Positions 19,821 through 28,696 are shown, counted from the first letter of the stretch. The stretch is DNA of 64,000 bases from Bradyrhizobium sp. AZCC 1719 (GCF_036924525.1 NZ_JAZHRU010000001.1:2881001-2945000); one strand, 5' to 3'. A program made the numbers and translations. The notes: generated by a model from the letters alone, not told the origin.

Positions 19821-20633
19821 TCACTGCGGCAGGTTGTTGACCTTTCGCACCCAGGAGCGCACGTCGGCCAGCACATCCGGCAGCAGCGCCTTGACCTCCT
19901 GAACGGTCATGCCGGGCTTGATCCGGGGATCGTAGAGCAGGTTGAGGAGATATTGGTCGTAGATATCGAAATAGCCCCTCGACACATTGTCGTTGAACAT
20001 GGTCCAGGGCACGGTCGAGGTATCGTTGATCGGCCCGAGCGACTGCAGCAGTTCCTCATAGGCGCAATCGAAGAAGACGAAGTCGCCATTGTCGACGGTG
20101 AGAATCACGTCGGAATGCTCGATTTCGAATTTCTCGTTCTTGCGAAAGCCGGACAGGCATTGCGGGTCGAGCGAAGAGCGGATCTGGCGCGCCCGCTCGC
20201 TGCCGTAGAAGGTCGCAATCGTACGCTGGAGATCGCGGTCGCGCACCAGCTTGACGTGCACATTGGCGTCTTCGCTGGTTTCGACCATCGCGATGTCGAG
20301 GTGCTGAACGCGCGCGGCGATGTCGGCCACGATTTTCGCAAGCTGCGCCTTGCGGTCGGCGCGCGTGCCGTCGGCAAACACCCGCACCGGTCCGTCATAT
20401 TTGCGGATACGGTCGACGCGGCCGGCGAGATGATACTCGGCGCCGAAGGCGATCTTCAGAAAGCCTTCGACGATCTCGCTGTCGGTGAAGATCTTTTTCT
20501 CGGTGCGCTGACGCTGTGCGATGGCGGGAATGTCGGCGAAAGCCGTGCACGGCGTGGAGATTTCGCCGAGTGCTGCGGCGCTCAGGGCAGCCGCTAGCGT
20601 CCGTACATACAGCAATCGGCGGGGCGTGCGCAT
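19821..20633 (-). CDS. DUF2927 family exported protein
   Basis: 270 residues. A signal peptide covers about residues 1-33 (hydrophobic LAAALSAAALG, cleavage near AFA). The mature part, rich in short charged strands, resembles DUF2927 proteins, including the opening ADIPAI-type segment, the GPVRVF strand and the late ILTVDNGDFVFFDCAYEELLQSLGP region with a conserved cysteine. Function is not known. It is probably periplasmic. The neighbours do not explain its role. Confidence 0.65.
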   Translation of the reverse strand: MRTPRRLLYVRTLAAALSAAALGEISTPCTAFADIPAIAQRQRTEKKIFTDSEIVEGFLKIAFGAEYHLAGRVDRIRKYDGPVRVFADGTRADRKAQLAKIVADIAARVQHLDIAMVETSEDANVHVKLVRDRDLQRTIATFYGSERARQIRSSLDPQCLSGFRKNEKFEIEHSDVILTVDNGDFVFFDCAYEELLQSLGPINDTSTVPWTMFNDNVSRGYFDIYDQYLLNLLYDPRIKPGMTVQEVKALLPDVLADVRSWVRKVNNLPQ

Positions 20634-20750
20634 TCAAACAACGCTGCAGCAATTGGCGCGTGCGCGCAAGGGTTGTTCAGCCGATTGCCGGCGGCGGCGC
20701 TGCAAGTTCCGCCTGCGGTGCCTGTCAGGAGGTGTACCTCGGAACGGGGG

Positions 20751-21371
20751 TTATCTTCCGCCAACCCTTGCTCTGATCGAGGCTACGTCGATTCCTCCGT
20801 CAACCATCTTGGCCTCAGCTTGCGCCTTTACTGCATTGCAAAGGGCCATCAGGAAGGCGTCATGCGAGCATCGCGCGTCCATCTTTGTGTAGACGAGATC
20901 ATACTCGATCGGCTCCCACGTTCCGAAGTCCGCGAGATTGTGCTGAATTTGCACTTCAAGGTTATCCAGCGCTGTAGCAAACTTCGCCTCTGCCGTCGTA
21001 TGCGCTTCAAACTCGTGCCACAGCTCGAAGATTTCCTGTCCGGTGTCGCCGGCAACGCGGGTTCGGATCTCCTCGATTGCCGCACGTTCGCGTTCTGCCT
21101 TGAGCTCTTTTCGTTCGCCCACTTCGAAGTAGGGGATATCCCCGGCCAAGGCCTCCACTAGGTCGTGCACCAGGACAATCTTGAGCACGCGCCCAATATC
21201 GACAGGATGCTCAAGATGACGGTATGCAAGCAGTGCGATCAGCGCCATCTGCCACGTATGCTCGGCGACACTCTCTCGGCGCCCGTCCGATAGCCAGCTA
21301 TGCCGCAGCTCGCGTTTGAGTCGCTCCGACAGCCCCAGGAATTCCAGGATTCGGCTAGCTTCGTTTTCCAT
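20751..21371 (-). CDS. HD domain protein, 5'-deoxynucleotidase (YfbR/HDDC2)-like
   Basis: Metal-dependent phosphohydrolase of 206 residues. It has the motifs of the YfbR/HDDC2 branch: ESVAEHTW with the first metal histidine, then IVLVHDLVEALAGDIP carrying the HD pair, and a later ATALDNLE aspartate. Known relatives dephosphorylate deoxynucleoside 5'-monophosphates. The start ATG at 21371 is followed by the usual short helix before the first motif. It is a single gene, 52 bases from the L,D-transpeptidase gene. Confidence 0.82.
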   Translation of the reverse strand: MENEASRILEFLGLSERLKRELRHSWLSDGRRESVAEHTWQMALIALLAYRHLEHPVDIGRVLKIVLVHDLVEALAGDIPYFEVGERKELKAERERAAIEEIRTRVAGDTGQEIFELWHEFEAHTTAEAKFATALDNLEVQIQHNLADFGTWEPIEYDLVYTKMDARCSHDAFLMALCNAVKAQAEAKMVDGGIDVASIRARVGGR

Positions 21372-21423
21372 CCACTCACCTATTCAAGACGAGCCGATAC
21401 GGCAGCCGAGAAATGGACGCTGC

Positions 21424-22029
21424 CTAATTCCTAACGATAACCGGCGTGCCGATGCGGACGCGGCTATAGAGATCGGTTACGTCCTCATTGGTCATGCGGA
21501 AGCAGCCGGACGAGACCGCCTGTCCGATCGTCTCGGGCTCGTTGGAGCCGTGGATGCGGTACAGCGTCGATCCCAGATACATCGCCCGCGCGCCGAGCGG
21601 GTTGTCGATGCCGCCTGCCATGTGGCGCGGCAGGTCGGGCCGGCGCCGGAGCATCTGAGCCGGCGGCGTCCAGCTCGGCCATTCCTTCTTCGCGGTGACG
21701 CGGTGGGTTCCGCTCCAGCGGAAGCCGTCCCGGCCGACACCAATGCCGTAGCGGATCGCCTGGCCGTTGCCGAGCACGAGATAGAGCCGGCGTTCGGCGG
21801 TGTTGATGAGAATTGTGCCGGGGGCGAGATTGCCGGCAAAGTTCACTGTCGTACGCGGGATCGGACTCGCTCCGCTGGGCATGCCGGGCCGGAAGAAACC
21901 GGGGCCGCCGCCCATGATGTCGCGCGAGTCTTCAAAGAAGAAACCTTGAAATAAACCTTGGGCCTGCGCGTTGCCGGCCCCCGCTAGCACAGTGAGTGCC
22001 GCAAACAGCAAAGCAAAAGCCCGGGTCAT
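21424..22029 (-). CDS. L,D-transpeptidase (YkuD / ErfK family)
   Basis: Periplasmic peptidoglycan cross-linking enzyme, 201 residues. A signal peptide covers residues 1-23 (hydrophobic FALLFAALTVLAG, cleavage near AQA). The YkuD catalytic motif is IHGSNEP followed by SSGCFRM with the nucleophile Cys176; the canonical S-H-G-C is S-S-G-C here. A GGGAG ribosome binding site supports the ATG at 22029 over a longer frame open to 22152. Such enzymes make 3-3 cross-links or attach proteins to the wall. Bradyrhizobium carries many paralogues. Confidence 0.88.
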   Translation of the reverse strand: MTRAFALLFAALTVLAGAGNAQAQGLFQGFFFEDSRDIMGGGPGFFRPGMPSGASPIPRTTVNFAGNLAPGTILINTAERRLYLVLGNGQAIRYGIGVGRDGFRWSGTHRVTAKKEWPSWTPPAQMLRRRPDLPRHMAGGIDNPLGARAMYLGSTLYRIHGSNEPETIGQAVSSGCFRMTNEDVTDLYSRVRIGTPVIVRN

Positions 22030-22258
22030 TGTTCTCCCTCGCGAAAAAATCTGAATATGCAGGTCGAGACAGGCCATAATTGCGGCGATCGTGCAAGCAA
22101 CGAGCCCGTGACCACAGCCATTTTCAAACACCGCGGTTAAAAAAGACAACATGCCGGAAACGATGGCTGCATTGTTCCGCTAAACCTTTGACGAAACGTG
22201 CGAACAATGTTTGATCGTTAGCTGCTCTTAAGAACAAAGCGCGAAGGGGAATGAGACC

Positions 22259-23806
22259 ATGAACGGTGCGGAAAGTCTGGTGCGGACATTGGTCGCGGGC
22301 GGGGTGGACGTCTGCTTCAGCAATCCCGGCACCTCGGAGATGCATTTCGTCGCCGCACTGGATCGGGTCGAGGGGATGCGCTGCGTGCTCGGCCTGTTCG
22401 AGGGCGTGGTGACGGGGGCTGCCGACGGCTATTACCGCATGAAGGGCACGCCGGCCTCGACGCTGTTGCATCTCGGGCCCGGCCTCGCCAATGGTCTTGC
22501 CAACCTGCACAACGCCAAGAAGGCCAATTCCGGCATCGTCAACATCGTCGGCCAGCACGCGACCTACCATATCGGCTACAACGCCCCGCTGACATCAGAC
22601 ATCGAAGGGCTGGCGCGGCCGATGTCGTCCTGGGTGCGGACCTCGCCGGATGCCAAATCCGTTGCCGCCGATGGCGCTGCCGCGATCGCTGCCGCCAAGA
22701 GTTCGCCGCCGCAGATTGCCACGCTGATCCTGCCCGCCGACACTGCCTGGAACGAGGCCGACGGCATCGCGCCAGCGCCGGCGGAAAGCCAGCGCGCCAA
22801 TTATTCCGCGCAGGCCGTCGACAATGCCGCGAAGGTTTTGCGCAACGGCGGCGCGTCGACGCTGTTGCTGATGACCGGCAGCGCGCTGACCGAGCAGGGG
22901 CTGGCGCTGGCTGCCCAGATTGCAGGCAAGACCGGCTGCAAGGTGATGGGCCAGACCTACAATCCACGCATGGCGCGCGGCAGGGGCCGGTTCGCGATCG
23001 ACCGCATTCCGTACGTGATCGAGCAGGCGCTGCCGATCCTGAAGGATTTTAAAAATATCGTATTGGTTGAGGCCAACGACCCCGTGGCGTTCTTCGCCTA
23101 TCCGAACAAGCCGAGCATGCTGAAGCCGCAAGGGTGCGAAGTGCACCGCATGACCACGGGCGCCGAAAATTCCGTTGCCGCGCTGGAAGCGCTGGCTGGC
23201 GCACTGCATGCGCAGCCGCAGGACCGGCAGCCGCAAAAGATGGTCGAAATCGCCAAACCGACCGGCGCGCTGACGCACGCCTCGATCGCGCAGGCGATTG
23301 CGATGGCGATCCCGGAAAACGCCATCGTGGTCGATGAATCCATCACCACCGGCCGCGGCTTCTTCCCACCGACGGCCGCCGCTGCCCCGCACGACTGGCT
23401 ACAGAACATGGGCGGCTCGATCGGCTTCTCCACCCCGGTCGCAACGGGTGCCGCGGTCGCGTGCCCGGACCGCAAGGTGATCTGCATGGTCGGCGACGGC
23501 AGCGCGATGTACACGCTGCAATCGCTGTGGACGCAGGCGCGCGAAGGCCTCAACGTCGTCACGATCGTATTCGCCAATAAGATCTACCAGATTCTGCGTG
23601 GCGAATTTGACGGCGTCGGCGCCGGCGAGCCGGGGCAGCGCGCGCAAGACATGCTCAAGATCGACCGTCCCGACCTCGACTTCGTGGCGCTTGCCAAGGG
23701 TATGGGCGTGCCGGGCCGCGCGGTCGCCAATGCCGACGACTTCAACAAGGCGCTGGCGGAAGCCGTCGCCGAACCGGGGCCGCGGCTGATCGAAGTGCAG
23801 ATGTAA
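22259..23806 (+). CDS. Thiamin diphosphate-dependent enzyme, acetolactate-synthase-like
   Basis: 515 residues with the three-domain layout of the ThDP decarboxylase/synthase family. The activating glutamate is Glu48 in LFEGVV. The ThDP-Mg motif begins at VGDGSAMY in the C-terminal domain. It is shorter than anabolic IlvB (about 560-590) and has no regulatory subunit gene beside it. A specialised decarboxylase or lyase, such as a benzoylformate- or sulfopyruvate-decarboxylase relative, is as likely as acetolactate synthesis. It leads a same-strand run of three genes with small gaps. Confidence 0.8.
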   Translation: MNGAESLVRTLVAGGVDVCFSNPGTSEMHFVAALDRVEGMRCVLGLFEGVVTGAADGYYRMKGTPASTLLHLGPGLANGLANLHNAKKANSGIVNIVGQHATYHIGYNAPLTSDIEGLARPMSSWVRTSPDAKSVAADGAAAIAAAKSSPPQIATLILPADTAWNEADGIAPAPAESQRANYSAQAVDNAAKVLRNGGASTLLLMTGSALTEQGLALAAQIAGKTGCKVMGQTYNPRMARGRGRFAIDRIPYVIEQALPILKDFKNIVLVEANDPVAFFAYPNKPSMLKPQGCEVHRMTTGAENSVAALEALAGALHAQPQDRQPQKMVEIAKPTGALTHASIAQAIAMAIPENAIVVDESITTGRGFFPPTAAAAPHDWLQNMGGSIGFSTPVATGAAVACPDRKVICMVGDGSAMYTLQSLWTQAREGLNVVTIVFANKIYQILRGEFDGVGAGEPGQRAQDMLKIDRPDLDFVALAKGMGVPGRAVANADDFNKALAEAVAEPGPRLIEVQM

Positions 23807-23840
23807 GGCGGCTGTCACCGCTCGCCTTCCTGGAGGCCAG

Positions 23841-24356
23841 ATGCAGACCGAACTGAACAAGGTTGTGGCCGCACTTCACGAGTTTTATGCACGCGAAACT
23901 TTCCTGCTCGAACGGGATGTCGGCGAGCGCGCGCTGACGCACCGGCTGGCGGTGCAGTTCGAAACGCAATTCCCGGGCTGGGAGATCGACTGCGAATACG
24001 ACCGGCTCGGCGACCGCACGCTGCGGCTGCCGCACGGATCCACCGTCTCGACCGACGATCACCTCGCAAAATCGATCTATCCCGACATCGTGGTGCACCA
24101 GCGCGCCATTCCCAACAACCTGCTCGCGGTCGAGGTGCGCAAATCGGTCAATCATCAGCCGCTCGAACATGACCAGCACAAGCTGCGCGCGCTGACCGAT
24201 CCGCATTTGTGGTTCGCCTACTGGATCGGCGTGCTGCTGACGCTGGGCAAGACCCACGTCGCGATGTCGGAGGTCTATACCAGCGGCGTTCTCGACCAGG
24301 CCATGTCCGGCTGGTTCGCGCAGCGACTGAAGGATGCAGGGCTAAGCGCCGGATGA
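23841..24356 (+). CDS. PD-(D/E)XK nuclease-fold-like protein, unknown function
   Basis: 171 residues with no recognised family name. The layout resembles restriction-endonuclease folds: a helix with Glu29, then PDIVVH with Asp82, then a strand LAVEVRK giving Glu98-x-Arg100 where catalytic members have Glu-x-Lys. The lysine-to-arginine change could abolish catalysis. A second helix carries an H-x-x-x-D-x-x-K-L pattern typical of these small proteins. It starts 34 bases after the ThDP enzyme gene and ends 22 bases before the peptidase gene. Nuclease function is not shown. Confidence 0.6.
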   Translation: MQTELNKVVAALHEFYARETFLLERDVGERALTHRLAVQFETQFPGWEIDCEYDRLGDRTLRLPHGSTVSTDDHLAKSIYPDIVVHQRAIPNNLLAVEVRKSVNHQPLEHDQHKLRALTDPHLWFAYWIGVLLTLGKTHVAMSEVYTSGVLDQAMSGWFAQRLKDAGLSAG

Positions 24357-24378
24357 AGCCTGCAATCGGAGAACTTTG

Positions 24379-25698
24379 ATGACGCTCGGTCGATTGATCC
24401 TGGCCATCGCATTTGTCGCCGTCGCACAGCACGCCCTGGTGCAGCAGGCCGCCGCGCAAGCTTCCGCGCCCGATCTGGAAGCCATTCTGGCCCATCCCAA
24501 AATCGCCAAGACGCTCGACGACATCAAGGCCGACGACGAGCGGACCTTTGCCGAGCAGAAGCGCATCACCGAAATCCCGGCGCCGCCGTTCAAGGAAAAA
24601 GTCCGTGCCGAATATTTTCAGAAGCGGATGCAGGAGCTCGGCTTCAAGGATGCGTCGATCGATGCCGAAGGCAATGTGCTCGCGCTACGCAAAGGCAGTG
24701 GCAGCGGCCGGCCCAAGCTCGTGGTTTCCGCGCATCTCGACACGGTGTTTCCCGAAGGCACCGACGTCACGGTGAAGGAAAAAGACGGCGCGATCGTAGC
24801 GCCAGGTATCGGCGACGATTCACGCGGCCTTGCGGCGCTGCTGTCGCTGATCAAAGTGATGAACGAAAATGGGATCGCGACCGTCGGCGATATCCTGTTC
24901 GTCGGCACCGTCGGCGAGGAAGAGCTCGGCAATCTCCGCGGTGTGAAGGCGCTGTTCCGCGATCACACCGATATCGACGGCTTCATCTCGATCGACGGGC
25001 TCGGCATCACCCGCGTCGTCAACCAGGCGACCGGCAGCCATCGCTACGAGTTCACCTTCAAGGGCCCGGGCGGGCACTCGTTCCAGGAATTCGGACTGCC
25101 GAGCGCGACGCACGCGATGGGCCGGGCGATCGCGAAAATTTCCGAGCTGCAGCCGCCGTCCGATCCGAAGACCACGTTTACCGTCGGCACCGTGACCGGC
25201 GGCACCTCGGTCAACGCCATCGCCGCGGAAGCGCGAATGGCCGTCGACATGCGCTCGAATTCGACCGAGGAACTACTCAAGCTCGAGGCGCGGCTGCTCG
25301 AACTCGTGAAGGAAGCGGTGGCGGATGAGAACGCGCGCTGGAAGTCCGACAAGATGACGGTCGAGGCAAAACTGATCGGCGACCGGCCGGCCGGCATTGT
25401 CGCGATGGATTCGCCGATCGTGCAGGCGACCCAGCGCGCGGTCTCTGCCGTTACCAAGGGGCCGCGGCCGACCTTTGCCGGCTCCTCCACCGATTCCAAC
25501 ATCGCGATGTCGCTCGGCATCCCGGCCGTCACCATTGGCGGCGGCGGCGAGGGCGGCAACTGGCACTCGCGCAACGAATGGTACAAGCCAACCAACGCTT
25601 GGTACGGACCGCAGAACGCCCTGTTAACCGTCCTGATCCTGACCGGGCTGGATGGCGTGACCAAACCGGCGCTTGTGGTGAGAAACGCCGCAAAATAG
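24379..25698 (+). CDS. Exported M20 family metallopeptidase
   Basis: 439 residues with a signal peptide (hydrophobic 5-20, AQA cleavage near residue 27). The co-catalytic zinc ligands of M20 enzymes are visible: SAHLDTV (His and following Asp), GDDSRG, the GEEELG catalytic and ligand glutamates, an SIDG aspartate, and a late NWHSRNEW histidine. A dimerisation domain lies between. It resembles periplasmic di- or tripeptidases and carboxypeptidase-type amidohydrolases. The ATG at 24379 follows a TTG one codon earlier; I chose the ATG. Confidence 0.88.
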   Translation: MTLGRLILAIAFVAVAQHALVQQAAAQASAPDLEAILAHPKIAKTLDDIKADDERTFAEQKRITEIPAPPFKEKVRAEYFQKRMQELGFKDASIDAEGNVLALRKGSGSGRPKLVVSAHLDTVFPEGTDVTVKEKDGAIVAPGIGDDSRGLAALLSLIKVMNENGIATVGDILFVGTVGEEELGNLRGVKALFRDHTDIDGFISIDGLGITRVVNQATGSHRYEFTFKGPGGHSFQEFGLPSATHAMGRAIAKISELQPPSDPKTTFTVGTVTGGTSVNAIAAEARMAVDMRSNSTEELLKLEARLLELVKEAVADENARWKSDKMTVEAKLIGDRPAGIVAMDSPIVQATQRAVSAVTKGPRPTFAGSSTDSNIAMSLGIPAVTIGGGGEGGNWHSRNEWYKPTNAWYGPQNALLTVLILTGLDGVTKPALVVRNAAK

Positions 25699-25820
25699 GG
25701 GCTGAACTGTCCCCAGCGCCGTTAACCATGCCCCCGATTGGACAAATTGTCGGCCAATTGCGGCCAAAGCGCTAGCCGAACATCGTTCCCCAGTAGTTCT
25801 ACGTGCGTGGGGGATGTGGC

Positions 25821-26000
25821 ATGGCGTACAGGATCGTGGCGGAACGCAAGGACGAGACCGTCAGGATGGACCGAAGCAGCATGCTGGTGGCGGTCGCCAA
25901 AGCGCGGGTCTGGGCCAGCGAAGGATGGAAGGTCACCATCATCGTCGGCGACGAAAAAGAGATCGCACCGGCCGACGCGCGCCGGCTTTCCTTAGTCTGA
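25821..26000 (+). CDS. Small conserved-looking protein, 59 residues
   Basis: Encodes a compact alpha/beta-like sequence with a basic N terminus (AYRIVAERK), a central amphipathic helix and a strand KVTIIVGDEKE. The preferred start is the ATG at 25821, preceded by GGGGGATG. Codon usage is that of a real gene, and small proteins of this type occur in Bradyrhizobium, but no function is known. A longer start at 25803 is possible. Confidence 0.6.
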   Translation: MAYRIVAERKDETVRMDRSSMLVAVAKARVWASEGWKVTIIVGDEKEIAPADARRLSLV

Positions 26001-26102
26001 ATCGAAGAGTAGTGCGCCGTCTCTCCGACGGCCTCCAAATAGAGTGGAACCGGGAACCCGGAGCGACGTTACACTTGCGGGCAGGCTTTTTGGAGCAATG
26101 CC

Positions 26103-26243
26103 ATGCAGTGGCGGTCTGCAACCACAGGCGCCGATGAAATGCGCGGCACCGGCGACGACGACATCTCCTATGCAACCGGATGGACCATCAGCGGGCTAGC
26201 GACGCTCGGCACCATCGTGGCGATCTGGGTGTTCGGGATCTGA
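26103..26243 (+). CDS. 46-residue membrane miniprotein
   Basis: A short open frame starting with ATG seven bases after a GGAG ribosome binding site. The polar first half (acidic GDDDISY) leads into one membrane helix (about residues 26-44, ending AIWVFGI) that runs to the C terminus. Such single-span proteins are often missed. It lies 102 bases after the preceding small gene on the same strand and is followed by a strong terminator. Function unknown. Confidence 0.55.
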   Translation: MQWRSATTGADEMRGTGDDDISYATGWTISGLATLGTIVAIWVFGI

Positions 26244-26371
26244 TGTAGCTCCATCTCTGCGCGACCCGCGTGCCGCCGGTCACGAGCAGGCCTGCCTTGT
26301 CCGGTCAACAGGACGCACTATCGTCGGCGCTGCAGCATCATGTAGTTTGATCTCCTGAACCAGAACAAAAA

Positions 26372-26397
26372 GGCCGCCCCTTGGGCGGTCTTTTTTT
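26372..26397 (+). terminator. Rho-independent terminator
   Basis: An eight-base stem (GGCCGCCC with GGGCGGTC, one G-U pair), a three-base loop and seven T bases. It would end the transcript of the two small plus-strand genes at 25821 and 26103. Confidence 0.85.
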
Positions 26398-26443
26398 CGT
26401 TGTTTTGAGAGAAGGGCTGACGGGTCATACCCGAGCAAATGGA

Positions 26444-26521
26444 TTTGCGCCGTCGATAGGCACAGATCCCGATGCCTGCAAAGGCAAATATCGTCATCGC
26501 CCAGGTCGACGGATCAGACAC
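26444..26521 (-). pseudogene. Remnant of a PEP-CTERM protein C terminus
   Basis: The minus-strand translation VSDPSTWAMTIFAFAGIG followed by an Arg-rich end matches the tripartite PEP-CTERM sorting tail: a near-PEP motif (SDPS in place of PEPS), a hydrophobic helix, then a basic cluster. The frame upstream is closed by a stop after about 17 codons, with no protein body. The frame downstream runs on for about 40 residues of unrelated sequence across the terminator on the opposite strand. I read it as the decayed 3' end of a lost exported-protein gene. Confidence 0.55.
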
Positions 26522-26560
26522 CGAGATACATACTCTATCTGACTGCTGAGCGGCTTCACA

Positions 26561-26935
26561 TTAATGGCCGATCGTTCGCCGCCACGCTGCGGATTTTACT
26601 GGTTCGCACGCCGTGAGCCGGATTTTTCCGGATTGCGTGAAGCGGAAATGCGTTCTCATGAGCCTTCCGTCGTAACCGCGATAATCCAGTGAAATGCCGT
26701 CCTCCTCCGGCATCAATGCGTCGATAGCGAACGCGTCGTTTCCCGCCCTGGCGAGCCGTGGCCACCAATATCGTTCCATCTCCGATCGCCCGTTGAAGCT
26801 ACCGCTCTCGCAGCATTCCACGGTGGCCGCGTTGTCATACAGGTCCAATAATGCGTCGAGGCGCCGCTGCTTACAGGCATCGATCCAATCGACGACAACA
26901 CCTACAGCATCGAAACGGTTATTCGTGTTTGCCAT
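26561..26935 (-). CDS. NTF2/SnoaL-like protein
   Basis: 124 residues forming one SnoaL/NTF2-like cone-fold domain: an N-terminal helix (VVVDWIDACKQRRLDALLDLYDNAATVEC), a middle helix around MERYWWPRLARAG, then beta strands. No signal peptide. Proteins of this fold bind small hydrophobic ligands or act as isomerases, dehydratases or scaffolds; nothing here decides. It is a single gene in a poorly conserved stretch. Confidence 0.75.
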   Translation of the reverse strand: MANTNNRFDAVGVVVDWIDACKQRRLDALLDLYDNAATVECCESGSFNGRSEMERYWWPRLARAGNDAFAIDALMPEEDGISLDYRGYDGRLMRTHFRFTQSGKIRLTACEPVKSAAWRRTIGH

Positions 26936-27114
26936 GTCCGGTCCTCCTGCGGATTACTAACGGCAAAGCGAATGAACACGTTGTGAACCAAGCGTTCAGG
27001 CGCGGTTAGGTGAGGGTTCCGCATATGGAACTGCCGGGGCGCTCCAAACGCATTTTCGCCAAACTATTATTGGCTTCTGATTGCGGGGCAGGACCGTTTA
27101 AATCGGAGTCCTGC

Positions 27115-27636
27115 ATGCTCAAACAAATCCTTGTTGCGTCTGTCCTTGTTGTAACCGGATCTATCGCTTCGGAAGCCCGTCCTTCCCGCACCGCTCAAAT
27201 ACCCGAATGCAATGTGACCATGCCCTGCGACTTCTCATTTTCGCAGCCCCGTCGTGAGCGGATTAGTTCTTACACACATCAAGCGACCGCACAGAGTTAC
27301 CGTCGCGAATTGGCGGACGTGAGTGTCGATCGCGGTCAAACTGTCGGCGGTCGTCCGGCCGGTTGTCCCCGCTCGTTCTGCGGCTGCGGCGCGTCTATAC
27401 GTGTTTTCGGCCGGATCGTGCCTGGTCTAAATCTCGCATCCAACTGGCTGCGCTTTCCACGGACATCGCCAGCACCCGGAATGGTCGCTGCGCGGCGTGG
27501 GCACGTTTTTGTTCTGGAGCGACATGTCGAAGGCGATACGTGGATAGCATACGATGCGAACTCGGGCGGCCGCGCAACGAGAATTCATGCACGCTCGTTA
27601 CGCGGATACACGGTTGTTAACCCGCATGCTGCTTGA
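27115..27636 (+). CDS. Secreted cysteine-rich protein, possibly NlpC/P60-CHAP-like
   Basis: 173 residues. The signal peptide is at residues 1-21 (LVASVLVVTGSIASEA). The C-terminal 95 residues hold a GCPRSFCGCGAS cluster with Cys89/Cys91 at the start of a helix. A strand with His130 (RRGHVFVLE) and a DANSGG strand (Asp147, Asn149) follow. This Cys...His...Asp/Asn order is that of NlpC/P60 and CHAP cysteine peptidases, but identification rests on order and spacing alone. A GGAG ribosome binding site selects the ATG at 27115 over the frame start at 27010. Similar proteins are common in Bradyrhizobiaceae. Confidence 0.65.
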   Translation: MLKQILVASVLVVTGSIASEARPSRTAQIPECNVTMPCDFSFSQPRRERISSYTHQATAQSYRRELADVSVDRGQTVGGRPAGCPRSFCGCGASIRVFGRIVPGLNLASNWLRFPRTSPAPGMVAARRGHVFVLERHVEGDTWIAYDANSGGRATRIHARSLRGYTVVNPHAA

Positions 27637-28038
27637 CCATTAGTTCAGCCGCCAATGTAAATTCGACGGCGCGGTTGTGCCAGAATTGGCGCAGCCGCGT
27701 TGGCTAAAAAGAAAAGGCCGCCGTTGCGCGACCTGTTTCCTGAAACAGGGTATAAGTGAATTTAATTCAGATGATAATCTCGATCGGGAAGATATTTAAT
27801 TCATCAGGATTGGCATTTGGTCGAATTTGATATCGACGCGATCGTCACCGCGCTATGCGGCTGCACTTGATCCCGCGGCGCCATCGCGCGATAGGAACGA
27901 AAATCTGCGAACTGCATTGGACCGTGTGTCGCACATCCCCGATGCGACATTGACTGAAAGGGACCTCAGCGCCGCCGCTGGGGCCCTTTCTGCTGATGGC
28001 CTGCAACAAAGGCTCCGCTGCGAACGCGGCGCGCGCGT
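27637..28038. other. Intergenic region with hairpins, no clear gene
   Basis: 402 bases. A perfect 8-base inverted repeat (CCTGTTTC / GAAACAGG) lies at 27732-27749 and a strong GC hairpin at 27955-27992. Open frames in it lack ribosome binding sites and family resemblance. A stretch around 27750-27830 is AT-rich and could hold a promoter. Confidence 0.45.
27955..27992 (+). terminator. GC-rich hairpin, possible terminator
   Basis: An imperfect stem pairs AAAGGGACCTCAGCG with CGCTGGGGCCCTTT around a short CCG-rich loop. The T-tail is only three bases, so termination strength is doubtful. It is 320 bases downstream of the secreted protein gene. Confidence 0.4.
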
Positions 28039-28167
28039 TTAGAACGCCCGGCGCCGCGGTGGCGGACCGGCTTGCGGGTGGCGCACACGGGTGAGTTCGG
28101 AAATAGCGATCAGCGCGGCGCCCGCGATGATGGTGATGGCCGCCATCACAAGAAGGGTTGTAAGCAT
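28039..28167 (-). CDS. 42-residue single-span membrane miniprotein
   Basis: A short minus-strand frame with a clear GGGAG ribosome binding site six bases before its ATG. One membrane helix (MLTTLLVMAAITIIAGAAL, about residues 1-21) is followed by a basic, proline-rich cytosolic tail ending RRRAF. Its shape (N-terminal anchor, short basic tail) resembles other alphaproteobacterial miniproteins. Function unknown. Confidence 0.6.
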   Translation of the reverse strand: MLTTLLVMAAITIIAGAALIAISELTRVRHPQAGPPPRRRAF

Positions 28168-28347
28168 GGTTCGCTCCCGGAAAGTGCCGCTACCACGACA
28201 CGCCGGGAATCGTGTTCCGGCAAGACGGGCAAACTACGGGCCGGGACTTATTGGCCAAAGGAAGCAGCCTGCCCGATGAGTCTGGTGCCGGACAGACGGC
28301 GATCCGGCACGGGATTTCAATGGCCCTCGTGAACGAGGATCACGGGC

Positions 28348-28548
28348 ATGCCAACACGACGGCACATCAAGCATGACAAGACCTTCGAAGAGCGGCTGGC
28401 GGAAGAGGCCAAGCGCTTTAGAGAGGCGGCAAGGGAGGCACAGCCCGGCATGGCCCGGGAACTGCTCTTGCGGCGGGCGCGACAGATGGAAGCCGCATCT
28501 CGGCTAAACGAATGGCTCCGCTCGCCCGGCATGAGGGCGCCGGAGTAG
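28348..28548 (+). CDS. Small basic helical protein, 66 residues
   Basis: An almost wholly helical, highly charged sequence (THE EERLAEEAKRFREAAREA-type helix, then ELLLRRARQMEAASRLNEWL). It is likely a real gene from its codon use and similarity in style to small Bradyrhizobium proteins. No domain recognised. It begins after a GAGG-like site. A longer opposite-strand frame overlaps it but is less credible. Confidence 0.6.
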   Translation: MPTRRHIKHDKTFEERLAEEAKRFREAAREAQPGMARELLLRRARQMEAASRLNEWLRSPGMRAPE

Positions 28549-28696
28549 GCCGCTCGGCTTCGCCTCTCTCTTCCTGTGGCGGCCGCAACAGACTCTTCTC
28601 GAGGGGAACAGGACGTTCTTGACACGGTTGCCGGATCAGGGCCGCCGTATTCTGCTGCTCCGGTGAAAGATCCGGTCTCTCGGCAGGCTCGTCCAT

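Noticed and set aside
28418..28696. A 92-residue minus-strand frame starting right after the toxin stop codon, which would be a third gene of the toxin-antitoxin operon.
   Set aside because: It overlaps the more credible plus-strand gene at 28348-28548 for most of its 3' half and has a low-complexity Pro/Arg/Ala composition typical of shadow frames.
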